From contig JAJPHV010000081.1 of assembly GCA_021325095.1 (NCBI GenBank), positions 1 through 64,000 of the forward strand: a stretch of DNA of 64,000 bases, given 5' to 3'. This document shows, piece by piece, positions 17,085-25,511 of this stretch. The translations under genes were made by a program, and so were the position numbers. Under the pieces are notes generated by a model that was not told the DNA's origin, did no database searches, and saw nothing but the letters and a program-made list of their open reading frames with translations. How positions within the stretch are numbered: position 1 is the stretch's first letter; each line of letters begins with the position of its first letter. This stretch comes from Chloroflexota bacterium. Its GTDB lineage: Bacteria; Chloroflexota; Anaerolineae; Aggregatilineales; UBA2796.

Positions 17085-17792
17085 TCAGAGTGACCGGAAA
17101 AGGAAGAACCTGAGCAGGAAATTGAAAGGCGGCCCAATGATCGCACCCAGAACGTCGATACGAGCAAACGACAGGAATATGAGGCCAAAAAACAGGTACG
17201 AGCTGAACTGTGCGTATGGAGCCAACCGGTAACTCATATCGGGTGGCAGCAGCTTGAGCAGCACCGTCCAGCCGTCGAGCGGGAAGAGCGGGATCAAGTT
17301 GAACAGGAACAGCAGGACATTGAAGTAGACCATGATGGTCAGGATTTGCGGGATGGTCGGTATGAGGGCCGCCCGCCCGGCCTGTATACCCGCAGGCAAG
17401 TCGGGTCTCATGCCGAGCCAGAACGGGATCGCCGCTACCGCCGCCAGCAGCAGATTCGAGATCGGCCCCGCAGCGACGGCGGCCAACATGCCCCAGCGTC
17501 GATCCCGCATCCGGTACTCGTTGACCGGCGCCGACCCCAGGATGCCAAAGCCGATAGCAACCCACATCAGGAAGCCGAACCAGTTGATGTTGACGAACGG
17601 ATTGAGTGTCATCCGGCCAGCGTCGCGCGCCGTCGTGTCGCCCATCCGGTAGGCGACATAAGCGTGCGCAAACTCGTGAACGTCCATTGCGATCAGAATG
17701 ACGATGACCCGCGCGATAAGTTCTGCGATTGAAGGCAACTGAAATAACAATGTTGTGTCTCCTTCTGCGCGAGTCGTGATTCCATTATCCAT
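17085..17792 (-). CDS. Site-2 protease family M50 zinc metallopeptidase
   Basis: An intramembrane or membrane-associated protease of 235 residues. The zinc motif HEFAH is at 39-43 in the first hydrophobic segment, and the third ligand lies in NLIPLFPLDGW (D173). There are about five hydrophobic segments and no PDZ domain, as in the short Rv-type/FtsH-independent group. The start at 17792 follows a TATAAT on the minus strand at 17814-17809, which would give a very short leader. The HD protein gene follows. Divergent to DUF951. Confidence 0.88.
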   Translation of the reverse strand: MDNGITTRAEGDTTLLFQLPSIAELIARVIVILIAMDVHEFAHAYVAYRMGDTTARDAGRMTLNPFVNINWFGFLMWVAIGFGILGSAPVNEYRMRDRRWGMLAAVAAGPISNLLLAAVAAIPFWLGMRPDLPAGIQAGRAALIPTIPQILTIMVYFNVLLFLFNLIPLFPLDGWTVLLKLLPPDMSYRLAPYAQFSSYLFFGLIFLSFARIDVLGAIIGPPFNFLLRFFLFRSL

Positions 17793-17808
17793 CTGACCCG
17801 CAGCGCAG

Positions 17809-17845
17809 ATTATAACCCGCTCCGTGCGGTGCGCGGTGTTATAAT
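17809..17845. promoter_or_regulatory. Divergent -10 elements
   Basis: TATAAT is present on the minus strand at 17814-17809 (towards the M50 protease) and on the plus strand at 17840-17845 (towards DUF951). No good -35 box is visible for either. The plus-strand element argues against any DUF951 start upstream of about 17850. Confidence 0.5.
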
Positions 17846-17883
17846 TGTTACAGGAATTCACCAGACGAGGGCTATTCAGGCCG

Positions 17884-18099
17884 GTGGACGTGCAAGTCGG
17901 CGACGTTGTGCAGACCCGTAAGGGCCATCCCTGCGGCAGTGACCGCTGGCAGGTGTACCGCATTGGCGCGGACATCGGCCTGCGCTGTCTGGGCTGCGAA
18001 CGCCGGGTGATGCTCCCCCGCCGCCAGTTCGAAAAAGCCGTCAAGAAGTGGGTTTCTCATTCCGGGGAAGAGTCGGCAGCCACCCCATCTCATGAGTAA
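17884..18099 (+). CDS. DUF951 family protein
   Basis: A 71-residue protein. [20 protein letters not shown] followed by [22 protein letters not shown] is the full DUF951 signature, with three Cys (CG, CLGC) that may bind metal. The family is usually 60-70 residues, which fits the GTG start at 17884. Its function is unknown; it is often found near GTPase or cell-division genes in Firmicutes. It overlaps the glycosyltransferase gene by 8 bp, so the two are co-translated. Confidence 0.85.
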   Translation: MDVQVGDVVQTRKGHPCGSDRWQVYRIGADIGLRCLGCERRVMLPRRQFEKAVKKWVSHSGEESAATPSHE

Positions 18100-19321
18100 T
18101 ACGCGCCGTATCCTGATCCTCATGTCCGACACGGGCGGGGGGCACCGGGCCGCTGCGGAAGCCATCTGCGACGCCCTCAAGCAGCGGCATGGCGAGGCCA
18201 TCGAAATCGAAGTCGTGGACGTATTCCGCGCCTACACATCTTTCCCGTTCAAGTATGCCTCAAAGCTCTACCCCTGGTGGATCAAAAATGGCAAATTGAT
18301 GTGGCGGGTCGGCTACCGCGTGACCAATCGCCGGGGCCAGGTGCGTCTGCTGATGAGTTCGCTTGGCCGCGCTATCCGGCGTGGAATGCGGCGGCTCCTG
18401 GCTTCGCGGCCCGACGTGGATGCGATTGTGTGCGTTCATCCGCTCTTTTCCAACCCGACGATGAAGGTGCTGCGCAGCTATGCGACCCGCCCGCCAGTCA
18501 TTACCGTCGTGACCGATCTGGTCTCAACTCATGCTTTCTGGTACGAACGCAGCGTGGATCGTATCCTCGTGCCCACTCAACCTGCCTATGATCGCGGTCT
18601 GCGGCTTGGCATCCGCCCTGAGCAAATGCGCGTGACGGGCCTGCCCGTTCATCCCAATTTCGCTGAGGGGCTGATCGGCAAGGCTGAGGCGCGCACACGA
18701 TTGGGCTGGGATCGAGAACTGCCGACGATTCTGGTGGTCGGCGGCGGCGAGGGGATGGGGCCGGTCTTTCGCATAGCGCGCCGGATCAACCGGCTGGGCG
18801 CGCGTTGCCAGCTTGCCATCGTCGCCGGGCGCAACCGCAGGCTGCGCGCCCGGCTGGAGGCTCAGGGCTGGAACCAGCCCACGCACATTTTCCCCTTTGT
18901 GACCAACATGCCCGAGTTGATGGCCGCTTCGGACATCCTCGTGACTAAAGCCGGGCCGGCCACTATCAGCGAGGCGTGTATGGCTGGCCTGCCCATGATC
19001 CTGAGCGACGCCATCCCCGGCCAGGAGGATGGCAACATCAGCTACGTAGTGGCGCACCAGGCGGGTGTCTATGCACCCGGCCCGGCCCGCGTCGCACGGG
19101 CCGTCCGTGACTGGCTGGCAAAAGGGCCAGATTATCTCCGTGAGCGCGGCGAGAATGCCCACGAACTGGCCCGACCCGGAGCGGTATGGGATATTGCCGA
19201 CGAGGTGTGGTACTTCGCCCAGAGGCCGCGCATCACACAGGTTCCGGTCAAGCAGCGTACCCGGCGTTTCCGGCTGCGCCGCCCCGGTTGGCGGCGCAAG
19301 TCTAAGGGGCCAGCGGCTTGA
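18092..19321 (+). CDS. Family 28-type glycosyltransferase (MGDG synthase/diacylglycerol glucosyltransferase-like)
   Basis: Probably transfers a sugar from a nucleotide donor to a diacylglycerol-type lipid at the membrane. The 409-residue protein starts with [15 protein letters not shown] (G15-H18), the hallmark of monogalactosyldiacylglycerol synthases and processive diacylglycerol glucosyltransferases. The C-terminal half has the donor-binding segment [33 protein letters not shown] very basic tail (about 385-405) may hold it to the membrane surface. Whether the acceptor is a lipid is inferred from family. It is coupled to DUF951. Confidence 0.87.
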   Translation: MSNTRRILILMSDTGGGHRAAAEAICDALKQRHGEAIEIEVVDVFRAYTSFPFKYASKLYPWWIKNGKLMWRVGYRVTNRRGQVRLLMSSLGRAIRRGMRRLLASRPDVDAIVCVHPLFSNPTMKVLRSYATRPPVITVVTDLVSTHAFWYERSVDRILVPTQPAYDRGLRLGIRPEQMRVTGLPVHPNFAEGLIGKAEARTRLGWDRELPTILVVGGGEGMGPVFRIARRINRLGARCQLAIVAGRNRRLRARLEAQGWNQPTHIFPFVTNMPELMAASDILVTKAGPATISEACMAGLPMILSDAIPGQEDGNISYVVAHQAGVYAPGPARVARAVRDWLAKGPDYLRERGENAHELARPGAVWDIADEVWYFAQRPRITQVPVKQRTRRFRLRRPGWRRKSKGPAA

Positions 19322-19335
19322 GCGTCGAGCCAGCC

Positions 19336-20241
19336 TCAGTGAACGGCTATGCCTTGCAGCAGTGCTTCTTGGTGGGCGGCAAGGAAATCGGCGACACGCA
19401 TCGGCTTGCGCCCGGTGAGTTCCTCAACTGCGTTGGATACCGTACTGAAACGGCCCTGGGCGATGGCAATATCAAACGAAGCGTAGGCTTCAGCCACGGG
19501 TTGGGGCAGCCCGCCTGCCACCATATTCTGAACCAGCGTTTCCAGTTCCAGCGGAATATAGGTGACGGTCTGCCCGCTCAGTGCGCTAACGATAGCCGCT
19601 AAGTCGGCCTGCGAGAGCGCTTCCGGCCCGGTAATGTCCAGCGTCCGCCGCCCGCTGAACGAGGAAGCCAGGGCTGCTGCCGCTGCACGGGCGCAATCCT
19701 CGCGCGTCACGTAAGCTGTTTTCCCATCGCCCGCAGCGGCGAACAACTTGCCCAACTGGATAGCCTGGTTGAGCGTGAACAGCAGCGTGTCCGCGTAGAT
19801 GTTGTTGCGCAGCACCGTCCAGCCAGGTTTACTGCCTGCCAGCGCGGTTTCCGTGCCATGATGATCGGGCGCAAGCAGCACTGGCGAATCGGGGCCGGGC
19901 GCGGTCAGCGAGGTGTAGACGACGTGACCCACGCCTGCTTTCTCCGCAGCAGCGACGGCATTCAGGTGCTGCTTCAGCCGTTGCCCCGGCACGCCGACAG
20001 CATCCGTACTGATAATCAAGAGCCGATCCGCGCCTGCAAATGCTGTATCCAGCGAGGCCGGACTGTCAAAATCGGCGTAACGCACAACCACGCCACGCTG
20101 CTTAAAGTTATCCAGTTTTTCCGGGCTGCGCGTTGCGGCGATGATCGGCCCTGCCTGCGCTTCAAGTAGTAATTCCAGGACACGGCGCCCCAGGTGGCCG
20201 GACGCACCCGTGACCAGCAAAGTTGGCTTGCCATTGTTCAT
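19336..20241 (-). CDS. qorB: NAD(P)H:quinone oxidoreductase type 2 (QOR2/NmrA-like)
   Basis: A 301-residue atypical short-chain dehydrogenase. LLVTGASGHLGRRVLELLL is the nucleotide-binding motif, and DRLLIISTDAVGVPGQRLKQHLNAVAAAEKAGVGHVVYTSL matches the QOR2/YtfG family closely. It probably reduces quinones or related electrophiles. The start at 20241 has GGAGGAGG 10 nt upstream. It is divergent from an HxlR regulator, the same arrangement as ytfG/ytfH in enteric bacteria, which supports both calls. Confidence 0.87.
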   Translation of the reverse strand: MNNGKPTLLVTGASGHLGRRVLELLLEAQAGPIIAATRSPEKLDNFKQRGVVVRYADFDSPASLDTAFAGADRLLIISTDAVGVPGQRLKQHLNAVAAAEKAGVGHVVYTSLTAPGPDSPVLLAPDHHGTETALAGSKPGWTVLRNNIYADTLLFTLNQAIQLGKLFAAAGDGKTAYVTREDCARAAAAALASSFSGRRTLDITGPEALSQADLAAIVSALSGQTVTYIPLELETLVQNMVAGGLPQPVAEAYASFDIAIAQGRFSTVSNAVEELTGRKPMRVADFLAAHQEALLQGIAVH

Positions 20242-20274
20242 CAAGGTTCACCTCCTCCATCAAATTAGAGCTAG

Positions 20275-20300
20275 TTACTATAAGTGAGTCACTCTATAAT
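20275..20300. promoter_or_regulatory. Divergent promoter and HxlR-type operator
   Basis: AGTGA at 20283-20287 and TCACT at 20289-20293 form an inverted repeat around one base, each arm flanked by TATA. The right-hand TATAAT at 20295-20300 is the -10 box for the HxlR gene, and the left TATA would serve the quinone oxidoreductase. Regulator bound here would touch both promoters. Confidence 0.65.
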
Positions 20301-20335
20301 GGGAAGTACGCACTTTGGAGTTAGGGAGTTACCTC

Positions 20336-20761
20336 ATGGAAACCAGGATACACCTGCCTGATGCTTACGCAGCGGACTGCCCGACCAGGCAGACGCTTGA
20401 CCGCATCGGTGACAAGTGGACAACACTCATCATGCTTTTGCTGGAAGATGGGCCGAAGCGTTTCTCCGAATTGCAACGCAGTATTGGCGGCATTTCCCAC
20501 AAGATGCTGACCCAAACGCTGCGCAGCCTGGAACGTGACGGTCTGATCAGCCGCACGATGTATCCAGAGATTCCGCCACGTGTGGAATATAGGCTGACGC
20601 CGCTTGGCGAAACCCTGTGCGCGCCTATTAGGGCTATCCTGCGCTGGTCTGAGGAACACGTCGACCAGGTAAGTGCTGCCCAGGCGGCCTATGACGCGCG
20701 CGAACGCGAAAAGGAAAAGGTTGCATTCGGCAGGCTCGATGTCCATCAGGAGCCATCCTGA
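20336..20761 (+). CDS. HxlR family transcriptional regulator
   Basis: A 141-residue winged-helix regulator. The HxlR signature is complete: [81 protein letters not shown]17 lies in the position of the redox-active Cys of QorR/HypR. The start at 20336 has AGGGAG 9 nt upstream. It is divergent from the QOR2 gene, which it probably represses until quinone or electrophile stress. TGATG couples it to the next oxidoreductase gene. Confidence 0.9.
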   Translation: METRIHLPDAYAADCPTRQTLDRIGDKWTTLIMLLLEDGPKRFSELQRSIGGISHKMLTQTLRSLERDGLISRTMYPEIPPRVEYRLTPLGETLCAPIRAILRWSEEHVDQVSAAQAAYDAREREKEKVAFGRLDVHQEPS

Positions 20762-21768
20762 TGCCAGCACAGAAACCGATCCGCCTGGCGTTTATCGGCG
20801 CGGGCATTTTCGCCAGAGACGGCCATCTGCCCGCCATCCAATCACTTGCGCCCGCCTACCAGATCGTGGCCGTCTACAGCCAGTCTCAGGCCACCGCCAG
20901 TGCATTCGCCAGTCTGCTGCCCGGCACAGTGGACACGTATACCGATCTGTCCGCACTGCTGGCGCGGCCCGACATCGAAGCGGTGGACATTCTGCTGCCC
21001 ATCGACGTGATGCCAGCCGTCGTGCAGCAGGCGCTCCGGGCAGGCAAGCACGTCGTCAGCGAGAAGCCTGTCGCACCCGACGTTGCCACAGGGAGGGCGC
21101 TGCTTGGTGTGAAAGCCGCCAAACAGGTCTGGATGGTCGCGGAGAACTATCGTTACGAGTCGGCATTCATCCAGGCCGGCGAGATCGTAAAGCGCGGCGA
21201 ACTCGGCAGGCTGCTACTGTGCCATTGGGCTGCGCACGTCGGCATGACGCCGGGCAATAAATACTATCCCTCCCTCTGGCGGCGCTCGAATCGCTTCCCC
21301 GGCGGCTATCTACTGGATGGCGGCGTCCATTACGTGGCCGCGCTGAGGCTCGTACTGGGCGAAATAGACCGCGTGACGGCTATGACCGCGCAGATGCGCG
21401 ATGACCTGCCGCCCGCCGATACGCTCAGTGCGACGCTGCACTTTGATGGTGGATTGATAGGTACTTTGGGCGTAACTCACGCCGGAACCGCGCCCTGGCC
21501 GCCCGCCCTGCGCATTGTAGGCGAGCGCGGCGCCATCAGCGTGTACCGCGAGGAACTGGAAGTCACCTGCGGTGGTGAAACGCGCCGCCAGAGCTTTGCG
21601 CGCGGCGGCATCCAGGGTGAACTGGCGGCTTTTGCGGCTGCCATCCGTGAAGGCGCGCCGCATCGGAACACGCCGGAAGAAGCCTTGCAGGATGTGTCTG
21701 TGGTCGAAGCCATCCTGCAAGCTGCCGATTCGGGACGGGCGGTTTCGCCGGAACGCATCGTCCGATAA
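20761..21768 (+). CDS. Gfo/Idh/MocA family oxidoreductase
   Basis: A 335-residue NAD(P)-dependent sugar-type dehydrogenase. RLAFIGAGIFARDGHLPAI is the nucleotide-binding turn, E101-K102-P103 (VVSEKPVA) is the family catalytic motif, and GGYLLDGGVHYVAALRLVLGE holds the conserved D-x-x-x-H pair. Its start overlaps the HxlR stop by one base (TGATG), so it is translated from the same message. The substrate is not evident; the context hints at a carbonyl- or sugar-reducing enzyme under the same stress control. Confidence 0.88.
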   Translation: MPAQKPIRLAFIGAGIFARDGHLPAIQSLAPAYQIVAVYSQSQATASAFASLLPGTVDTYTDLSALLARPDIEAVDILLPIDVMPAVVQQALRAGKHVVSEKPVAPDVATGRALLGVKAAKQVWMVAENYRYESAFIQAGEIVKRGELGRLLLCHWAAHVGMTPGNKYYPSLWRRSNRFPGGYLLDGGVHYVAALRLVLGEIDRVTAMTAQMRDDLPPADTLSATLHFDGGLIGTLGVTHAGTAPWPPALRIVGERGAISVYREELEVTCGGETRRQSFARGGIQGELAAFAAAIREGAPHRNTPEEALQDVSVVEAILQAADSGRAVSPERIVR

Positions 21769-21798
21769 ACTTGAAAGCAGCTGAGAGAAGGGTTGACG

Positions 21799-22179
21799 AT
21801 GACCGAAACACTATTTGAACTGGCAGGCGGCCAGGCCGGGTTGACCCGGCTGGCGGAGGCATTCTACCGGCGCGTTTTTGCCGACCCGATCATGCTGCCG
21901 TTGTTCCGCGATCCAGACGAGGATCATGCCGGGCGCATGGCGCTGTGGTTGATCGAGTTTTTCGGCGGGCCAGCCGTCCACACCCGGCAGCGTGGCGGCT
22001 TCCCGACCCTCTTCAGTGCCCACGCCGACCTGTCGATCAGCGATACGCAACGCGAACACTGGATCGAGCACATGCTCGCGGCCAGCAAGGAAGTGGGCTT
22101 GCCCGCCGAAGTGATGGCTTTCTGGGTTCCGCACGTCTATTTCGGGGCGCAGGCCGCACAGCGCCATTCGCAGCGCTAG
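21799..22179 (+). CDS. Group II truncated haemoglobin
   Basis: A 126-residue 2-on-2 globin that binds O2 or NO through haem. Visible landmarks are F22-Y23 at B9-B10 (EAFYRRVFADP), an FFGGP helix-E segment, H75 (FSAHADLSI) as the proximal F8 ligand, and W88 at G8 (REHWIEHML), which is typical of group II. The start at 21799 follows GAAGGG. It lies 30 bp after the Gfo/Idh gene and 13 bp before the amidohydrolase gene, in one direction. Confidence 0.88.
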   Translation: MTETLFELAGGQAGLTRLAEAFYRRVFADPIMLPLFRDPDEDHAGRMALWLIEFFGGPAVHTRQRGGFPTLFSAHADLSISDTQREHWIEHMLAASKEVGLPAEVMAFWVPHVYFGAQAAQRHSQR

Positions 22180-22192
22180 GTGGGAAGGCACG

Positions 22193-23323
22193 ATGCCATT
22201 CGATGTGGTGATTCACGGCGGGGAAGTCATCCACCCCGCACAGAACCTGCGAGCGCGGCGCGATGTCGGCATTGTTGACGGTAGGATCGCGGCGCTGGAG
22301 CCTGCGCTGCCCCTCGACAACGCGCGGGAAGTCGTCGATGCTTCCGGCAAGCTGGTCACGGCGGGGCTGATCGACATGCATACCCACGCCTTCGTCGGCA
22401 CTGACCTGGGCGTGGACATGGACAAGATCGGCCCCCAAACCGGCACGACCACCGTCGTGGATACGGGCAGTGCCGGGGCGCACACCTTTGAAGCCTTCCG
22501 CCGCTTCGTCATCGCGCCCGCCACCATCCGCATTCTGCCCTTCCTGAACATTTCCAGCATCGGCATCATCAGTATGCTGCTGGCAGGCGAGCTTGAAAAC
22601 ATCCGCTATTGCAATGTTGAGGAGGCGCTGCGCTGCGTCGGCACGCACCGTGACCTGATCCAGGGCATCAAGGTTCGCGCGTCCGGCAACGTCGTCGGCG
22701 CGAATGGAGTCGTCCCGGTAGACCTGGCCCGCGCCGCTGCCGAGCGTGTCGGCAGGCCGATGATGGTGCACATCGGCCCGACGCCGCCCGACCTGGCGGA
22801 CATCCTGCTGCGGATGCGGCCCGGCGACATCCTGACGCACTGCTTCACCGGGCACGCCCAGGGGCCGCTCGACGCGCGGGGCAGCATCCGCCGTGAACTG
22901 CTGGCGGCCCGCGAACATGGCGTGATCATGGACATCGGGCATGGGATGGGCAGCCTGAGCTTTGAGGTGGCGGCGCGGATGCTCGAACAGGGCTTCAAGC
23001 CGGACACGATCAGCACCGACCTGCACGCCTACAGCTATCCACATCCCGTCCACGACTTGCCCACCACGCTGTCGAAGTTCATGGCGCTCGGCCTCTCCTT
23101 GACGGAGGTGATCACCGCAGCAACCTGCCGCCCCGCCGCCATCCTCGGCTTGCAGGATCAGATCGGGAGTCTGCGCGTCGGCATGAACGCGGATGTGGCC
23201 GTCTTCGCACTAGAGGAAGGCACGTTCGAGTTTGTGGATTCGTATGGTAATACGCTCGCAGGTTCCCGTCGATTGGTGAATACGCTGACGATCAAGGATG
23301 GGCGCGTGTGGCGATCACAATGA
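22193..23323 (+). CDS. Dihydroorotase-like amidohydrolase/deacetylase
   Basis: A 376-residue metal-dependent hydrolase of the amidohydrolase superfamily. The metal ligands are in place: H63 and H65 (DMHTH), the lysine to be carboxylated K160 (GIKVRAS), H193 (MVHIGP), H216 (ILTHCF) and D276 (STDLH). The Y-S-Y-PHPVHDLPTTLSKFMALG stretch matches the EF_0837/AHA_3915 group of acyl-amino acid or uronate-type hydrolases. The substrate is not known. Same direction as the haemoglobin gene, 13 bp after it. Confidence 0.87.
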   Translation: MPFDVVIHGGEVIHPAQNLRARRDVGIVDGRIAALEPALPLDNAREVVDASGKLVTAGLIDMHTHAFVGTDLGVDMDKIGPQTGTTTVVDTGSAGAHTFEAFRRFVIAPATIRILPFLNISSIGIISMLLAGELENIRYCNVEEALRCVGTHRDLIQGIKVRASGNVVGANGVVPVDLARAAAERVGRPMMVHIGPTPPDLADILLRMRPGDILTHCFTGHAQGPLDARGSIRRELLAAREHGVIMDIGHGMGSLSFEVAARMLEQGFKPDTISTDLHAYSYPHPVHDLPTTLSKFMALGLSLTEVITAATCRPAAILGLQDQIGSLRVGMNADVAVFALEEGTFEFVDSYGNTLAGSRRLVNTLTIKDGRVWRSQ

Positions 23324-23347
23324 AGATCGAGCTCGAGGTGGGGCCGA

Positions 23348-24019
23348 ATGCGCTGGCTTCTCCGCTTTAGCATCCTGTTGCTGTTAATCCTGGCGCTGCT
23401 CACAGGTGTCACGCGGCTGCTTGGGCAAGCGCAACCCAACCCTACCCTGATCGACATGCTCCATCTGACCGAGTGTGCGCCGCCCTGCTGGATTGGCATT
23501 ATACCGGGTAAAACAACGCTGGCAGATGCCAAAGCACACATCATCAGCGTGTTTGGGCAGTCCGGTTATCTGCTCACCTTCAATCTGATCTCTGCGCCGG
23601 GCCTGGCGTGGATCAACGTCGAACGGCCAGCCGATCCCGTTGGTGTCCTGCTTATCACGCTGACCGCACAGGATAACAGGATTGTTGACACGATTACCTT
23701 TGATTTCAGTTCGGTCTACCTGCGCAATCGCATCCGCCTGGCCGATGTGATCAACCTGTTGGGCAGCCCATCGCGGGTGATGCTGCCCGTCTTCCCAGCC
23801 CGAGGTAAGCAGATGACAGGAGAATTCGCCCTGCTGTATGACCACGACCTGAACGGCCTGATGGCTACCGCGCTCCTCAGCGATCCGGTTGACTGGCGGC
23901 AGGAAGTGCAACTGTTGGTCGTTTACAGGCGCGGCCAGTTACCGGTAGGCCCTTTCTCTCAGTTTCAGCCCTGGCACGGTTTCAGCAGCCTGGATCAGTA
24001 CTATAGCCGCCTACGCTAA
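23348..24019 (+). CDS. Exported or anchored protein with PCWIGI-PG-T motif, copy 1
   Basis: A 223-residue protein with an N-terminal hydrophobic segment (residues 2-26) and no other membrane part, so exported or membrane-anchored. After it comes LHLTECAPPCWIGIIPGKTTLADAKAHI, a Cys-x-x-Pro-Cys-Trp-x-Gly-Ile box in which the two Cys could form a disulfide. The rest alternates beta strands. The next gene encodes a paralogue with the same box. I do not recognise a characterised family; its size and secretion suggest a cell-surface protein. It follows the amidohydrolase gene by 24 bp. Confidence 0.7.
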   Translation: MRWLLRFSILLLLILALLTGVTRLLGQAQPNPTLIDMLHLTECAPPCWIGIIPGKTTLADAKAHIISVFGQSGYLLTFNLISAPGLAWINVERPADPVGVLLITLTAQDNRIVDTITFDFSSVYLRNRIRLADVINLLGSPSRVMLPVFPARGKQMTGEFALLYDHDLNGLMATALLSDPVDWRQEVQLLVVYRRGQLPVGPFSQFQPWHGFSSLDQYYSRLR

Positions 24020-24039
24020 ACACGTGGTACACTGCAACT

Positions 24040-24675
24040 ATGCGCAGGTTATCCATCTTGAGTCTGGTCGTGTGTCTGGTGCTGCTGGTTTTACTGACAG
24101 CCGCAATCCTTGCCGGGCGTCAGCAGCCCATCTCTTTGCAGCTTAAAACTTTACGCTTAACCGATTGCGAACTGCCTTGCTGGATTGGGATCGTGCCCGG
24201 CCAGACCAGCGTCGAAGCAGCGCGGGAACGGATTGCAACGGTGTTCGGGCAGGCTGCGTTTCTTCAGACCGAAGTCAGAGCGTCCAACTCGTCACTGGAT
24301 ATGCCGATCTGGCGCATCGCAGCGTCTTCCAGCCCTATCGTAGTTCGCCTGGGCGCACATGACGGCAAGACGGTGGATACTATCGTTTTTTCCTTCTACG
24401 ATGGACAGATCACGGTGGCCGATCTGCATCGTCTGCTCGGCGCACCCTCGCAGATGGTACGCTGGCATCAGAACTTCCCCTACTATGGCGTGGCCTATGG
24501 CACGGATACGCACGGCCTGATGGCTTTCACTGACATTTCGGAAACCTTCCACTGGACTCAGCCGGTGCAGGCCATCGTCCTCTACGCGAATGGTCGCTTG
24601 CCAATCTCCCCTGATGATTTGTTTCCCTGGTTCGGCTTCCATTCGTTGCGCAACTACTACGCGCGAATGCCCTGA
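24040..24675 (+). CDS. Exported or anchored protein with PCWIGI-PG-T motif, copy 2
   Basis: A 211-residue paralogue of the preceding gene, 20 bp after it. The hydrophobic N-terminus (6-26) is followed by LRLTDCELPCWIGIVPGQTSVEAARERI, aligning with copy 1, and both end in a W-x-GF-x-S-L-x-x-YY motif (FPWFGFHSLRNYYARMP). The two genes therefore arose by tandem duplication. The conserved ends suggest a compact domain closed by the Cys pair. Function unknown. Confidence 0.7.
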   Translation: MRRLSILSLVVCLVLLVLLTAAILAGRQQPISLQLKTLRLTDCELPCWIGIVPGQTSVEAARERIATVFGQAAFLQTEVRASNSSLDMPIWRIAASSSPIVVRLGAHDGKTVDTIVFSFYDGQITVADLHRLLGAPSQMVRWHQNFPYYGVAYGTDTHGLMAFTDISETFHWTQPVQAIVLYANGRLPISPDDLFPWFGFHSLRNYYARMP

Positions 24676-24775
24676 TAGCGTTCCGCCGGCAGTATGTTTC
24701 CTGACAGCAGGCAGACTGTTGGATGATGCCTTGTGGCCTGGCTGGGGCAAGCCAAACCTTCGCGTCAGATCATGT

Positions 24776-24781
24776 TATAAT
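24776..24781 (+). promoter_or_regulatory. -10 element of the FHA gene
   Basis: TATAAT at 24776-24781, about 100 bp before the FHA gene, in the 206 bp gap that otherwise holds nothing recognisable. A -35 box is not clear. Confidence 0.4.
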
Positions 24782-24881
24782 GGGCTGAAATTCCGGTGCT
24801 TGAGTCCCCCTCCAAGCAGCAGCGAAATGGCGGCGTAACCCGGTTCGCCTAATAACGTGCTTACATGAGAGGCAGAGGCCG

Positions 24882-25370
24882 ATGATCAAATGCCCCGTTT
24901 GTTCTCACGAAAACCCGGATGGTGAATTAATTTGTTCTTCTTGCGGCCATGCGCTGGATCGTAATACCACAATCACTACCAGAAACCTCTCAGTTTCTGA
25001 CATCAAGGCGGAAGTCAGCAAACACGAGGCCCACCTCGGTAAACTGCCGCCCAATGGTCTGGCAATCTACGTTGGGCAATCCAATGAGCCGCTGATTGTG
25101 ACCGCCAAAGAGCGCCTGACATTGGGCCGCCGCAGAGACGTAGCACTGCCCGACCTGATCGACCTGACCGCTTACAATGCCTACCGCATGGGTGTCTCCC
25201 GCAACCATGCCGTTTTGACGTATAAGGATAAACGCCTCTACATCCACGACGTTGGCAGCGTCAACGGCACGTGGCTGAACGGCCAGCGCCTGAAGCCTTA
25301 TGAACTGTATGCCCTGACCCCCGGCACACCCGTATCGCTCGGCCAGTTGACCGTCTACATCTACTACTAA
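24882..25370 (+). CDS. Zinc-ribbon FHA domain protein
   Basis: A 162-residue phosphothreonine-binding protein. The N-terminal zinc ribbon uses C4, C7, C18 and C21 (CPVC...CSSC). The FHA domain (about 75-160) has the core residues: LTLGRRRDV, VSRNHAVLTY and IHDVGSVNGTWLNGQRL, that is G-R, S-x-x-H and N-G-T/N. It would bind a phosphorylated partner; no Ser/Thr kinase gene is in the window. It is monocistronic by spacing. Confidence 0.9.
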   Translation: MIKCPVCSHENPDGELICSSCGHALDRNTTITTRNLSVSDIKAEVSKHEAHLGKLPPNGLAIYVGQSNEPLIVTAKERLTLGRRRDVALPDLIDLTAYNAYRMGVSRNHAVLTYKDKRLYIHDVGSVNGTWLNGQRLKPYELYALTPGTPVSLGQLTVYIYY

Positions 25371-25445
25371 TCTTACGACTAGCGACGACTAGCCGACCTG
25401 CTCGCCTAGCCCCTTCAGACCCGGCTGTTTGTGCCTGTTGCTTGG

Positions 25446-25475
25446 TTGTCATTCGGAATCTAAGCATGTTATGAT
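25446..25475 (+). promoter_or_regulatory. Promoter of the MalEFG-type transporter
   Basis: TTGTCA at 25446-25451 and TATGAT at 25470-25475 with an 18 bp spacer, about 35 bp before the binding-protein start. No operator palindrome is obvious. Confidence 0.5.
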
Positions 25476-25511
25476 TGGGTTGCCCCATCATTGTCTGAGG
25501 AGATTTAGGTG

